Positions 16,569 to 27,990 are shown, numbered from the stretch's first letter. The stretch: 64,000 bases of DNA from JAJNPS01 sp031378845 (GCA_031378845.1 JANNES010000026.1:143027-207026), one strand, 5' to 3'. The notes: generated by a model not told the origin, from the sequence alone. Numbers and translations: made by a program.

Positions 16569-18049
16569 AACGACATTGTCGCGGCGACCGCGCGTCCCCA
16601 GCGCGCGTATTTTGCATCACGCGTCGCGCCGTCCATCGCAGGGGTAAAGCGGCGGTTGAGCGCCCAGCTTTTGGCAAAGTCCTCCGGCCCGCCGCAGATG
16701 CCAGCCTGCATGCCCGCCAGAAATGCCACGCCAAGGGCGGTGGTCTCGGTGACGACGGGCCGGTCCACCGGGGCGCCCAGAATGTCGGACAGGAACTGCA
16801 TCGCCCAGTCGCTGGCTGTCATTCCGCCATCAACCCTCAGCACCCCATCCGCTGCCGCCCCCCAATCGGCCCGCATCGCCTCCAACAGATCGCGCGTCTG
16901 GTAGCCCACGCTTTCCAGTGCGGCGCGCGCCAGTTCGGCAGGCCCCGAGTTCCGCGTCAGACCATAGATCGCGCCCCGGCAATCGGGCCGCCAATAGGGC
17001 GCACCAAGGCCGGTAAAGGCGGGCACCAGCACCACGTCCTGTGCCTCGTCCGCCTGTTCTGCCAGGGGTTGGGTCTCGCTTGCCGCGCGGATCATCTTCA
17101 GCCCGTCACGCAGCCACTGGACGACCGCGCCGGCGATAAAGATCGACCCTTCCAGCGCATAGGTCGGCTTGCCGTTCAACTGGTAGGCGATGGTGGTCAG
17201 AAGCCGGTTCTTGGATGGGACCATGTCGGAGCCGGTATTCAAGAGGGCAAAGCAGCCGGTACCATAAGTGGACTTCATCATGCCGGGGCTGAAGCAGGCC
17301 TGGCCCACGGTCGCCGCTTGCTGGTCGCCTGCGACACCAAAGATGGGGATCTCGCGGCCGAAAAGATCGGCGCGGGTCAGGCCGAAATCGGCGGCGCAGT
17401 CGCGCACCTCGGGCAGGAGCGACATCGGGATGTCGAGGAGGCCGCAGATCTCGGTGTCCCAGGCACCGGTCTTGATGTTGTACAGCATTGTGCGGGCGGC
17501 GTTGGTGGCGTCGGTGGCGTGGACGCGGCCGCCGGTCAGCTTCCAGATCAGGTAGGTGTCGACGGTGCCGAAGGCGAGTTCGCCCTTGACGGCGCGGGCG
17601 CGCGCACCTTCGACGTGGTCAAGCAGCCACTTGACCTTGGTGGCGGAGAAGTAGGGGTCCAAGAGCAGGCCAGTGCGGGCCGTGATCATCGCGGCGTGGC
17701 CTGCGGCGGTCAGGGCCTCGCAGGTGGGGGCAGTGCGGCGGTCTTGCCAGACCACCGCGTTATGGATCGGCTGGCCGGTGCTGCGGTCCCAGATCAGGGT
17801 CGTCTCGCGCTGGTTGGTGATGCCGATCCCGGCGATGGACGCGGTGTCGATCCCTGCCTTTTCGATCGCGGCGCGGGCGGTCCCGGCCACGGTGGCCCAG
17901 AGATCGGAAGGGTCATGTTCGACCCAGCCGGGCGCAGGGTAGTGCTGGGGAAACTCTTCCTGGGCAGAGGCCACGACCCGCAGGTTGGCATCGAAGAGGA
18001 TGGCCCGTGACGAGGTGGTCCCCTGGTCGATGGCAAGGATGTGCGTCAT
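16565..18049 (-). CDS. glpK: Glycerol kinase
   Basis: A 494-residue cytoplasmic FGGY kinase that makes glycerol 3-phosphate from glycerol and ATP. Diagnostic blocks are MTHILAIDQGTTSSRAILFD at the start, NQRETTLIWDRSTGQPIHNA, AVVWQDRRTA, MKSTYGTGCFALLNTG and the C-terminal LRVDGGMTASDWAMQFLSDI. Length is normal. It lies on the same strand as the glycerol transporter genes but is separated from glpV by a plus-strand two-gene insert, so it needs its own promoter in 18050-18483. GlpD further up the regulon uses its product. Confidence 0.97.
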   Translation of the reverse strand: MTHILAIDQGTTSSRAILFDANLRVVASAQEEFPQHYPAPGWVEHDPSDLWATVAGTARAAIEKAGIDTASIAGIGITNQRETTLIWDRSTGQPIHNAVVWQDRRTAPTCEALTAAGHAAMITARTGLLLDPYFSATKVKWLLDHVEGARARAVKGELAFGTVDTYLIWKLTGGRVHATDATNAARTMLYNIKTGAWDTEICGLLDIPMSLLPEVRDCAADFGLTRADLFGREIPIFGVAGDQQAATVGQACFSPGMMKSTYGTGCFALLNTGSDMVPSKNRLLTTIAYQLNGKPTYALEGSIFIAGAVVQWLRDGLKMIRAASETQPLAEQADEAQDVVLVPAFTGLGAPYWRPDCRGAIYGLTRNSGPAELARAALESVGYQTRDLLEAMRADWGAAADGVLRVDGGMTASDWAMQFLSDILGAPVDRPVVTETTALGVAFLAGMQAGICGGPEDFAKSWALNRRFTPAMDGATRDAKYARWGRAVAATMSF

Positions 18050-18483
18050 GGTGGCGGCCTTTCCGATATTGAACTGCCCCGACCCGGGACATACTTTTTT
18101 GTATTATCAGATCAATGAGTTGAGCTGTTCATTTTAAGGCATTGTTAACGTTTGAGCCGCCGTGCGCAAGCCGTTCTGAGCACAGTTTATCGCCATTTCG
18201 CGCGCGTCGCGTGCAAAGTTCGGGCCGCCAGATGTAACATGCCCGGACCGACGTTCGTGCTGCCTGCAAACTGCACCGCGCGGGGGCCGGATCGCGCATG
18301 CGATGCGCATGGGCGTCAGGACGTGATCGCCCCGCGGGCGAAGCGAAAGCTGCCTGCGGGGCGATGCCCGGAAGGTCACAATCGCAAGGCTGGAATTTCC
18401 AGAGTATCGGGCCGTGGATTTCCATGGTACAGTCACAACCATAGGACGAGTATTTTTTTCAACACCAACAGCAGGGGCACATT
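18050..18483. other. 434-nt intergenic region between glpK and an inserted cassette
   Basis: No gene or RNA is recognised. An AT-rich stretch at about 18088-18135 (TACTTTTTTGTATTATCAG within it) probably contains the glpK promoter on the minus strand. The 3' part leads into the plus-strand gene at 18484, whose ribosome site CAGGGG lies just upstream. Confidence 0.4.
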
Positions 18484-19329
18484 ATGGTCTCATCCGTTCC
18501 CAAGGGTATGTTCACCACCGCCGAAATCCGCAAACATCGCGATACACTGGACGTCTTTAGCGACGCTGCGGCGGATTTTCTCGACTGGGTTTTCGACGAC
18601 CACATCAAGTTTTTCAACAAATGGGGCGTGTCGAAATACTACGGCGACCGCAAACCCGAACACCGGACCCGCGAAAAGCGGATGGCGCAGCTGCGCAAGT
18701 TCGGCAAGCCAGAGTTTCTGGTGGACCTGCAGGTCTCGACCGCTTGCATCGTTCTGGCGATGCAGGCGTGCGAGCGTGGGTTCAATGCGACGGGCATGCC
18801 CAACACCTGGAAAAAGATCAACACGCAGCTGAGGATCGACCAAAAGCTGTTCGGCACCGATCTGCAGATCATGCTGCAGCAGTTGGGCTGGAAGATTCAC
18901 TACTGGAACCCCGACCCCACGCAGAACGCGGCCTGGGATGCGGATGATCAGGCGCTGAACCCGCTGCGGCCGGGGCGCGTGTGGATGCCGGTCTGGGGTG
19001 GGCATGCCCTGCGTCATGCAAGTGCTGTGAACCGGGGGGTGTATCACGACAGCAAGGTCGATAACGCGACAAAGCTCGTCGGCTTCAAGAAGACGGAGCC
19101 CGCCGCCTTCAGATCGGTTCCGTTCTTTATCGGCATTGCCCATGCCGGGTATCATGTCTTTCCGGGGCGGCGCGGCGATGTGGTCGAGGCGCATTCGATG
19201 CGCGAGATGACGGCACGCGATAACATCGAGGTGGCCCCCTTTAATCCGCTGGCCTCGGGCGGGGCACCGCGCTGGACTCGCTCCGAGAAGTACCGCTCGG
19301 GCTTGATTGCGGTGCCGCGGGACTTTTGA
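18484..19329 (+). CDS. Unknown 281-residue protein
   Basis: I do not recognise the family. The protein is soluble, with no signal peptide or membrane segment. The first 150 residues are helical and basic (SDAAADFLDWVFDDHIKFFN, REKRMAQLRKFGKPEFLVD, NTWKKINTQLRIDQKLF). The rest is rich in Trp, His and Pro (WKIHYWNPDPTQNAAW, VWMPVWGGHALRHASAVN, IAHAGYHVFPGRRGDVVEAH). The closing HAGYHVFPG and EAHSMREMTARDNIE could be an active-site-like region but this is unproven. It is followed 51 nt later by an M15 peptidase gene on the same strand. The two form a cassette inside the glycerol regulon. Confidence 0.6.
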   Translation: MVSSVPKGMFTTAEIRKHRDTLDVFSDAAADFLDWVFDDHIKFFNKWGVSKYYGDRKPEHRTREKRMAQLRKFGKPEFLVDLQVSTACIVLAMQACERGFNATGMPNTWKKINTQLRIDQKLFGTDLQIMLQQLGWKIHYWNPDPTQNAAWDADDQALNPLRPGRVWMPVWGGHALRHASAVNRGVYHDSKVDNATKLVGFKKTEPAAFRSVPFFIGIAHAGYHVFPGRRGDVVEAHSMREMTARDNIEVAPFNPLASGGAPRWTRSEKYRSGLIAVPRDF

Positions 19330-19380
19330 CGTACAATTTTTTCCGGCGACCGACCGGAGCGTTTTGGTAGGAGCATCGTG

Positions 19381-20205
19381 ATGTTGAAACGGGCAATTAC
19401 GGTCGTACAGACGCATCTCAACGGATTGGGCCTGTTTGCGCGAAACGCCGACGGCGTGGCAACGCCCGCGATGGCAGCGGCTGTGGTGACGGCGCTGACA
19501 CCCCGGCAGGCCGAACTGCCCACAGGGGCCTTGGGCTTTTCCCCCGAACGCCGAATGACACTGCTGTTCCAGCTGATCTGCAAAGGGCGCGGCATCGACT
19601 GCGATCCGGTCGACGGGTTTTGGGGGCCGGTGACGCAGGATGCCTATGACCGGCTTGTCCACCTGATTGACCGCGGAACGCTGCCGCCGAACTGGCGCGA
19701 TGATGAGCCGTCGGACGCCAACCCCCATGTCTGGCCACGCGACACCGGCAGTCAGGATGCCATGCGCGCCTTTTACGGCCCGCCCCCTGTCGCGCCGACC
19801 GGTCGGGTCCGCGTTCCTTGGAAACTGCGGCTGGCCTGGGACAAGTCGCAGATCGTCACCAGTATCAGCTGCCACACGAAGGTCGCCGCAAGCCTTGATG
19901 CCGTTTTGCAGAAGGTCCATGCCCATTACGGCGAGACCGAGCTGCGCCGCCTGCGGCTGGATCTGTTCGGCGGCTGTTATGCGCCGCGCAAGAAGCGTGG
20001 CGGGTCGAGCTGGTCGACCCATGCCTGGGCCGTGGCGCTTGACTGGGACCCTGAGCGTAACCAGTTGAAATGGGGACGCGACCGCGCCACGCTTGATCAC
20101 ACCGACTATGATTTCTGGTGGCATACATGGGAGGCCGAGGGCTGGGTGTCCTTGGGCCGGTCGCGCAACTTTGACTGGATGCACGTTCAGGCCGCGCGAT
20201 TGTAG
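19381..20205 (+). CDS. M15-family metallopeptidase (D,D- or L,D-carboxypeptidase type)
   Basis: About 274 residues. The zinc-peptidase signature appears as SSWSTHAWAVALDWDP (SxHxxGxAxD pattern with Ala for Gly) and the third ligand region as FDWMHVQAARL. The first 115 residues look like degenerate peptidoglycan-binding repeats (VVQTHLNGLGLF...GVATPAMAAAV and DCDPVDGFWGPVTQDAYDRL), each with the typical DG-xxG-xxT pattern. No signal peptide is present, as in phage-type endolysins or holin-exported enzymes. The start at ATG 19381 has AGGAG 7 nt upstream; the adjacent GTG at 19378 is a less likely start. It likely cleaves peptidoglycan stem peptides. Confidence 0.75.
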   Translation: MLKRAITVVQTHLNGLGLFARNADGVATPAMAAAVVTALTPRQAELPTGALGFSPERRMTLLFQLICKGRGIDCDPVDGFWGPVTQDAYDRLVHLIDRGTLPPNWRDDEPSDANPHVWPRDTGSQDAMRAFYGPPPVAPTGRVRVPWKLRLAWDKSQIVTSISCHTKVAASLDAVLQKVHAHYGETELRRLRLDLFGGCYAPRKKRGGSSWSTHAWAVALDWDPERNQLKWGRDRATLDHTDYDFWWHTWEAEGWVSLGRSRNFDWMHVQAARL

Positions 20206-20305
20206 GGGGGGGAGTTCCGGGTGTCGCATGGGCCAGAGCGCTGTAGTCGCCTGCCACGCTGCGAAGGGTTGTGTCTGGACGAATGACCACCGTTGACCGC
20301 GCCCG

Positions 20306-20338
20306 AAAGAAAAAGGGCGGGAGTTTCCCCCCGCCCCG
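20306..20338 (-). terminator. Rho-independent terminator of the glycerol operon
   Basis: On the minus strand, GGGCGGG (20336-20330) pairs with CCCGCCC (20321-20315) across an 8-nt loop and is followed at once by TTTTTCTTTC. It lies just after the glpV stop. Confidence 0.8.
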
Positions 20339-20343
20339 TCATC

Positions 20344-22065
20344 TTAGTTCTGCCAGGACTTGATCAGCTCGTCATAGGCGATGGTCTCGCCCATGGGCTT
20401 TTCGTTTTCCAGTTTGGCAACCGGCGAGCCAGGCTCGTCCAGCCAGAACTGGGGGTCCTTTTCTTCGTTCATCTTCGGACCGATGTCGCCCTGCACGCCG
20501 GATTTCTCCAGACGGATCAGAACTTTCTCCTGCTCGGCGCAGAGGCTGTCAAGCGCCTCTTGCGGGGTTTTGTCCCCCGACATGGCGTCGCCGATGCTCT
20601 GCCACCAAAGCTGGGCCATCTTCGGATAGTCCGGGATGTTGGTGCCCGTCGGCGACCACTGCACCCGGGCGGGCGAGCGGTAGAACTCGATCAGGCCGCC
20701 CAGTTTCGGCGCGCGGTCGGTGAAGTGCTGGCTATCGATGGTGGACTGGCGGATGAACGTCAGGCCGACATCGGACTTTTTCACGTCAACCGTCTTCGAG
20801 AGGATGAACTGCGCGTAAAGCCAGGCGGCCTGTGCGCGGTCGACGGGGGTAGACTTAAGAATGGTCCAAGAACCGACGTCTTGATAGCCAAGCTTGGTTC
20901 CCTCGGTCCAGTAGGTTCCATGCGGCGAAGGTGCCATCCGCCACTTCGGTGTGCCGTCCGCATTCATCACCGGGAGATCTGGCTTCAATGACGAGGCAGC
21001 GAAGGCGGTATACCAAAACAACTGCTGCGCGATCTCGCCCTGTCCAGGAACCGGGCCGGCCTCGTCGAAGGTCATGCCTTGGGCTTCCGGCGGCGCGTAC
21101 TTCTGCAGCCACTCGATCGCCTTGGTCAAGCCGTAGACGGCCGCCGCATCGTTGGTGGCACCGCCACGCGCGACGCAGGAGCCGACGGGACGGGAATTCT
21201 CGTCCACCCGGACGCCCCATTCGTCGACCGGCAGGCCGTTCGGTTCGCCCTTGTCGCCCAGGCCGGCCATCGACATCCACGCATCGGTGTAACGCCAGCC
21301 TAGCGAGGGGTCTTTCTTGCCGTAGTCCATGTTGCCAAAGACTTTGGCAGGGCCGCCGGCATAAGTCATGTCGCGCCCGGTGAAGAACTCGGCAATGTCT
21401 TCGTAAGCCGACCAATTAATTGGAACGCCGAGATCGTAGCCGTATTTGGCCTTGAAGTCGTCCTTGGTCTTTTGGTCGTTGAACCAGTCGTAGCGGAACC
21501 AGTAGAGGTTTGCGAACTGCTGGTCTGGCAACTGGTAGAGGTTGCCGTTCGGCGCCGTGGTGAAACTCAGCCCGATGAAGTCGGCCAGATCCAGCGTCGG
21601 CGAAGTGACTGCAGCCCCTTCTCCCGCCATCCATTCGGTCAGATTGCGGGCTTGCTGATAGCGCCAGTGGGTGCCGATCAAGTCGCTGTCGTTGACATAG
21701 GCATCATAGATATTCTCGCCCGACTGCATCTGGGTCTGAAGCTTTTCTATCACGTCGCCTTCACCGATTATGTCGTGGGTGATCTTGATGCCGGTGATGG
21801 CGGTGAAGGCCGCGGCCAGCACCTTGGACTCGTAAACGTGCGTGTCGATGCCTTCCGACACCACCTTAATTTCCATGCCGGCATAGGGTTTCGCGGCATC
21901 GATGAACCACTGCATTTCGGCTTCCTGAGCCGCTCGGTCAAGGGTCGTCATACCGTTGATCTCGGTATCGAGGAAGGCTTTCGCCGCCTCGATATCCGCC
22001 CAGGCGGGTGCGCCCAGGGCCATCAGCGCAAGCGCCATGGCAGTTGTCGTGTGGCGTAGTCTCAT
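20344..22065 (-). CDS. glpV: Glycerol ABC transporter, periplasmic binding protein GlpV
   Basis: A 573-residue extracytoplasmic binding protein. The start at 22065 (MRLRHTTTAMALALMALG) follows GGGAGGA and opens a signal peptide ending near APAWA. The length is much greater than that of common sugar-binding proteins (about 420) and matches GlpV of the rhizobial glpSTPQUV system. Blocks include HVYESKVLAAAFTAITGIKI, IYDAYVNDSDLIGTHWRYQQ and WLYAQFILSKTVDVKKSDVG. It captures glycerol in the periplasm. It is the last gene of the transporter operon and is followed by a clear terminator. Confidence 0.9.
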   Translation of the reverse strand: MRLRHTTTAMALALMALGAPAWADIEAAKAFLDTEINGMTTLDRAAQEAEMQWFIDAAKPYAGMEIKVVSEGIDTHVYESKVLAAAFTAITGIKITHDIIGEGDVIEKLQTQMQSGENIYDAYVNDSDLIGTHWRYQQARNLTEWMAGEGAAVTSPTLDLADFIGLSFTTAPNGNLYQLPDQQFANLYWFRYDWFNDQKTKDDFKAKYGYDLGVPINWSAYEDIAEFFTGRDMTYAGGPAKVFGNMDYGKKDPSLGWRYTDAWMSMAGLGDKGEPNGLPVDEWGVRVDENSRPVGSCVARGGATNDAAAVYGLTKAIEWLQKYAPPEAQGMTFDEAGPVPGQGEIAQQLFWYTAFAASSLKPDLPVMNADGTPKWRMAPSPHGTYWTEGTKLGYQDVGSWTILKSTPVDRAQAAWLYAQFILSKTVDVKKSDVGLTFIRQSTIDSQHFTDRAPKLGGLIEFYRSPARVQWSPTGTNIPDYPKMAQLWWQSIGDAMSGDKTPQEALDSLCAEQEKVLIRLEKSGVQGDIGPKMNEEKDPQFWLDEPGSPVAKLENEKPMGETIAYDELIKSWQN

Positions 22066-22103
22066 GTCATTCCTCCCAGAATGTTGAAATGTTGGTCGCT
22101 TTT

Positions 22104-22131
22104 CCCTTGGGCGGCAGGTGCCGCCCAAGGG
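22104..22131. promoter_or_regulatory. Perfect 13-bp hairpin between glpU and glpV
   Basis: CCCTTGGGCGGCA (22104-22116) and TGCCGCCCAAGGG (22119-22131) are exact complements with a 2-nt gap. Placed just upstream of the binding-protein gene, it may set the relative level of glpV message by RNA processing. It is not followed by a T-run on the minus strand. Confidence 0.65.
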
Positions 22132-22147
22132 CTTGGTGTGACCCTAT

Positions 22148-22551
22148 CTAGACCCAGCGAAAGACCGCAAAGGCGTAGATCAGGCAAAGGATCAGCGCGA
22201 TCGTGAGCGGCGCGCCGAAGAAAAAGAGCCAGGCCAAGGTGAGAAAGGCCGAGCCCAAAAGGGTGATGAAGAGCCGGTCGCCCCGAGTCGTTTCAATCCG
22301 CAGGACACCGACGCGCGGGGTTTCGGGGTAGCGGATGGCAAGGATCGTGAACACGACCAGCAGGCATCCGATGATGAAGAAGAAAAGTGCGGTCGGGAAG
22401 GTCCAGGCCATCCAGCCGCCCGGGATCATCGGGTCGGTCCAGAGGATTGCACTATCTTCGTCGCGCGGGATGGCCCAGACGAGCAGGCCAAGGATCGCGG
22501 CGGCAAGGGCGACGAGGGCTCCGTAGATGGCGGGCCAGCGGGTTGCGGTCA

Positions 22552-22555
<4 letters not shown>
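22148..22555 (-). CDS. glpU: GlpU-like small membrane protein (DUF2160)
   Basis: About 135 residues with four hydrophobic segments (IYGALVALAAAILGLLVWAI, TALFFFIIGCLLVVFTILAI, LFITLLGSAFLTLAWLFFF, LTIALILCLIYAFAVF). It matches the predicted membrane protein found only in the rhizobial and roseobacter glycerol ABC operon, where its role is accessory and unclear. The start at 22555 overlaps the glpQ stop (ATGA), so translation is coupled. A longer upstream open frame exists but runs through the end of glpQ and is unlikely. Confidence 0.8.
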
Positions 22556-24226
<1,671 letters not shown>

Positions 24227-24227
<1 letters not shown>

Positions 24228-25318
24228 CAGACCGCTCCCCTGTTTGCCGAGACGGGTGCGACGCGCCAGTCGTTGACGTAGACATTGACGCGGGCCGGGT
24301 CAAAGCGGACATGCGTCATGTCGGCCCCAACTTCGGCGCCTTCGGGCAGGATCACGTTCAGCGCAGCACCTGCCACTTCGGCGCGGATGATGCGGTGACG
24401 GCCCACATCCTCGATGCGCAGGATGCGCGCGGGTAGACCTTCGCCTGCGGTCATCTGGGCGTATTCGGGGCGGATGCCGATCTGCACGCGACCGGTCTGG
24501 GGCGCGTAAGCCGCCGCAAGAGGTACCTTGGTCCCCGCCACGATGGCATGGTTGCCGTTGATCTCGGCCTCCAGCAGGTTCATCCCCGGCGAGCCGATGA
24601 AATAACCCACAAAAGTATGTTCGGGCGTCTCGAACAACTGTTCGGGCGTGCCCATCTGGACCACGCTGCCCTCATGCAGGACCACGACCTGATCGGCAAA
24701 GGTCAGCGCCTCGGTCTGGTCGTGCGTCACGTAGATCATCGTGTGACCGAACTCACGGTGCAAAAGTTTCAGCTGGGTACGCAGCTCCCATTTCATATGC
24801 GGATCGATCACGGTCAGGGGTTCGTCAAACAGGATCGCATTGACGTCCTGGCGCACCATGCCGCGCCCGAGGCTGATCTTTTGCTTGGCATCGGCGGTGA
24901 GCCCCCGCGCCTTGTGATCTAGCGTCGCCTCCATCCCGATCATTGCTGCGATCTGGGACACGCGAGACTGGATATAGGCGGGATCCATGCCGCGGTTTTT
25001 CAGCGGAAAGGCAAGGTTTTCGCGCACCGTCATGGTGTCATAGACGACCGGGAACTGGAACACCTGCGCGATGTTGCGCATCGCGGTCGGGGCGTTGGTC
25101 ACGTCGGTATCGCCGAACAGCACCTTGCCCTGGCTGGGGTGAACCAGCCCTGAGATGATGTTCAAAAGCGTGGTCTTGCCGCAGCCGGACGCCCCCAGCA
25201 GGGCATACGCGCTGCCATCGCGCCAGACGTGATCCATGGATTTCAGCGCGAAATCTGCGTCGGATTTGGGGTCGGCCAGGTAGCTGTGGGCAAGATTTGA
25301 AAGCGTGATACGTGCCAT
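24227..25318 (-). CDS. glpT: Glycerol ABC transporter, ATP-binding protein GlpT
   Basis: A 363-residue MalK-type ATPase. Walker A is LLGASGCGKTTLLNIISGL; the Q-loop is AQVFQFPVVYDTMTV. The signature region reads GLTADAKQKISLGRGMVRQD, without a canonical LSGGQ. Walker B follows as AILFDEPLTVIDPHMKW, and the switch His is in VTHDQTEALTF. A C-terminal regulatory (TOBE) domain follows after residue 240. In the rhizobial glp system the two ATPases GlpS and GlpT form a heterodimer, and the degenerate signature fits one composite site being impaired. Confidence 0.9.
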
Positions 25319-25321
25319 GGC

Positions 25322-26407
25322 TCAGCGCCTCGCGCCAGCGCCGGGGGCAGCAAGATGCCCTGCGCTGTCAAAGAGATAGATGTTTGCCGGATCAAGCCAG
25401 ATGCCAAGGTCGGACCCGATGGGCAGGGTATGGACGCCGTGCACCAGACCGACCCAGTGGTCCGCGCCATGATCGAGATGCAAGAAGGTCTCGGACCCCG
25501 TGATTTCGCTGGCACCAAGCGTGCAGGCAAACTGCACTGCGGCGGCAGAGGGCTGATGCAGGTCCAGATGATTGGCGCGGAACCCGGCATTGTAGGTGCC
25601 GTCAGGAAGCGCGGCAAAAGCACCCTCTGCCGGGGCGGTCGCGGCGTTGCCAAAGCGCAGGCTTGCACCGGACTTCACGCAAGGCACAAAGTTCATCGGC
25701 GGGTCCGAAAAGACGCGGGCACTGATGGTCGAGACCGGGTTGCGGTAAACTTCGGGCGTCGGGCCGAACTGCGTGACGGAGCCCTCCCACAGCGTCGCGG
25801 TGTTGCCACCGAGCAGCAGCGCCTCTTCGGGCTCGGTCGTGGCATAGACAAAGATCGCGCCCGACTGCGCAAAGATGCGGGGGATCTCGGCGCGCAGTTC
25901 CTCGCGCAGTTTGTAGTCGAGGTTGGCGAGGGGTTCATCGAGAAGCACGAGCCCCGCCTCTTTGACCAGCGCGCGGGCAAGCGCGCAGCGCTGCTGCTGG
26001 CCGCCCGACAGTTCCAAGGGCTTGCGCTGCAGCATGGGTGTCAGTTTCAGCATGTCGGCGGTGGCGCGGACGGCGCGGTCAATCTCGGTCGTCGATTTTC
26101 CCATAATGCGCAGGGGCGAGGCGATGTTGTCGTAAACGCTCATGCCGGGATAGTTGATGAACTGCTGGTAGACCATCGCGACCTTGCGGTCCTGCACGCG
26201 CATGCCGGTGACGTCCTGACCGTTCCAGTGGATGCGGCCCGTGGTCGGGGCATCCAGTCCCGCCATCAGGCGCATCAGGGATGTCTTGCCCGCAAGGGTC
26301 GGCCCCAAAAGCACGTTCATCGTGCCCTTTTCCAGCACGAGGTCGGTCGGATGGATATGCACCCGCCCTTTTTCTGTCCGCGAGACCGATTTCAGTTCCA
26401 GCGCCAT
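25322..26407 (-). CDS. glpS: Glycerol ABC transporter, ATP-binding protein GlpS
   Basis: A 361-residue MalK-type ATPase. The start at 26407 gives MALELKSVSRTEKGRVHIHP. Walker A is LLGPTLAGKTSLMRLMAGLD; the signature is ELSGGQQQRCALARALV; Walker B is LVLLDEPLANLDYKL. The position after Walker B that normally reads THDQ is TTEPEEAL here, so the switch His is replaced. A TOBE-like C-terminal part follows. It lies 3 nt before glpT and 8 nt after glpD. GlpS has a good signature and no switch His, while GlpT has the reverse, which fits an asymmetric heterodimer. Confidence 0.9.
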   Translation of the reverse strand: MALELKSVSRTEKGRVHIHPTDLVLEKGTMNVLLGPTLAGKTSLMRLMAGLDAPTTGRIHWNGQDVTGMRVQDRKVAMVYQQFINYPGMSVYDNIASPLRIMGKSTTEIDRAVRATADMLKLTPMLQRKPLELSGGQQQRCALARALVKEAGLVLLDEPLANLDYKLREELRAEIPRIFAQSGAIFVYATTEPEEALLLGGNTATLWEGSVTQFGPTPEVYRNPVSTISARVFSDPPMNFVPCVKSGASLRFGNAATAPAEGAFAALPDGTYNAGFRANHLDLHQPSAAAVQFACTLGASEITGSETFLHLDHGADHWVGLVHGVHTLPIGSDLGIWLDPANIYLFDSAGHLAAPGAGARR

Positions 26408-26415
26408 GGTGGTCC

Positions 26416-27990
26416 CTATTCCGCAGCGGGGCGGGTCGCGCCACTGGCATGTGCTGCATTTGTCATGAATGCGTCGAGCGCCGCAATCTGGTCGGCCGTC
26501 AGGCGCAGGCCCAGTTTGGTGCGCCGCCACACCACGTCGGCGGCGCGCGTGGCAAATTCGTGGGTCATCAGCCAACGCACCTCGGCGGCGGTCAGGGTGG
26601 CGCCGAAATCGCGGCCCAGATCGCTGGCAGATTTGGCCGGGCCAAGCAAGGTCGCAGCGTCGGTGCCGTAGGCGCGGATCAGCCGGGCGGCCCAATAGGG
26701 CGTAAGGAACGGATAGCCCGCGCTGAGCGTGGCGGTCAGCGCCGCCACCCCGTCATGCGGGAAATCGCCACCGGGCAGAGGCACGCGCGCGGTCCATTGC
26801 GGTGTGGCGGCAGGAAAGAACGGCACCAGCTTGGCCAGTGCGGATTCTGCGAGGCGACGGTGGGTGGTGATCTTGCCGCCGAACACGTTCAGCAAGGGCG
26901 CACCGGTCTGATCGAGGCTGAGAACATAGTCGCGGGTCGCCGCCGTCGCAGATTTCGCACCATCGTTATAGAGCGGGCGTACGCCGGAATAGGTCCAGAC
27001 CACATCCGCCGCGGTGACGGGCCGCTTGAAATACTGGCTGGCAAAGGCGCAGAGATAATCGCGTTCCTCGTCCGTGCAGGTGGCAGATTTGGGGTCGCCC
27101 TTGTGGTCCTTGTCGGTAGTTCCGATCAATGTGAAGTCTTGTTCATATGGGATCGCAAAGATGATCCGCCCGTCGCCGCCCTGAAAGAAGTAGCAGCGCT
27201 CGTGGTCATAAAGCTTGCGCGTCACGATATGACTGCCGCGCACAAGGCGCACGCCTTCGGCGGAGTTGATGCGCGCGACGTTGCGGATGATGTCCTCGAC
27301 CCAGGGGCCCCCGGCATTCACCAGCGCGCGCGACCGGTAGGTCTGGCGGCCCTGTGGCCCTTCGGTCGTCAGGGTCCAGTGATCGGCCGCGCGATCGGCG
27401 CTGACGACGCGTGTCCGGGTCATGATCTTTGCGCCGCGCAGGGCGGCATCGGCGGCGTTCAGCGAGACCAGCTTGGAGTCTTCGATCCAGCAGTCGGAGT
27501 ATTCATAGGCGCGCGCAAAGCGCGGTTGCAAGGGCAGGCCTGCGGGATCGGTTGACAGGTCCAGTGTGCGGGTCCCGGGCAGGAATTTGCGACCGCCGAG
27601 CGTGTCATAAAGAAAGAGGCCGAGCCGGATCAGCCACGCCGGGCGGCGGCCCTTCATCCACGGCATGACGCGCGACAAAAGACGCCCCGTCGGGGTATCG
27701 CCCTCGAACCGCATGTCGCGATGGTAGGGCAATACGAACCGCATCGGCCACGAGATATGCGGCATCGCGACCAGCAGGGTTTCACGCTCTTGCAGCGCCT
27801 CACGCACCAGACGGAACTCGAAATATTCGAGATAGCGCAACCCGCCATGGAAAAGCTTGGTCGAGGCCGAAGAGGTGGCCTGCGCGAGGTCGCCTTGTTC
27901 GGCCAGCGTCACCGTCAGGCCGCGCCCGACGGCATCGCGGGCAATGCCGCAGCCATTGATGCCGCCACCGATGATGAAGAGATCGGTCAT
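26416..27990 (-). CDS. glpD: Aerobic glycerol-3-phosphate dehydrogenase
   Basis: About 524 residues. It starts at 27990 with MTDLFIIGGGINGCGIARDA, the FAD-binding GxGxxG fold. Further blocks are TSSASTKLFHGGLRYLEYFE, ALVNAGGPWVEDI, DFTLIGTTDKDHKGDPKSAT and GVRPLYNDGAKSATAATRDY. The enzyme oxidises glycerol 3-phosphate to dihydroxyacetone phosphate and feeds the quinone pool at the inner membrane. It is the first gene of the minus-strand glp operon. An in-frame ATG 24 nt upstream would only add eight residues. Confidence 0.96.
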   Translation of the reverse strand: MTDLFIIGGGINGCGIARDAVGRGLTVTLAEQGDLAQATSSASTKLFHGGLRYLEYFEFRLVREALQERETLLVAMPHISWPMRFVLPYHRDMRFEGDTPTGRLLSRVMPWMKGRRPAWLIRLGLFLYDTLGGRKFLPGTRTLDLSTDPAGLPLQPRFARAYEYSDCWIEDSKLVSLNAADAALRGAKIMTRTRVVSADRAADHWTLTTEGPQGRQTYRSRALVNAGGPWVEDIIRNVARINSAEGVRLVRGSHIVTRKLYDHERCYFFQGGDGRIIFAIPYEQDFTLIGTTDKDHKGDPKSATCTDEERDYLCAFASQYFKRPVTAADVVWTYSGVRPLYNDGAKSATAATRDYVLSLDQTGAPLLNVFGGKITTHRRLAESALAKLVPFFPAATPQWTARVPLPGGDFPHDGVAALTATLSAGYPFLTPYWAARLIRAYGTDAATLLGPAKSASDLGRDFGATLTAAEVRWLMTHEFATRAADVVWRRTKLGLRLTADQIAALDAFMTNAAHASGATRPAAE

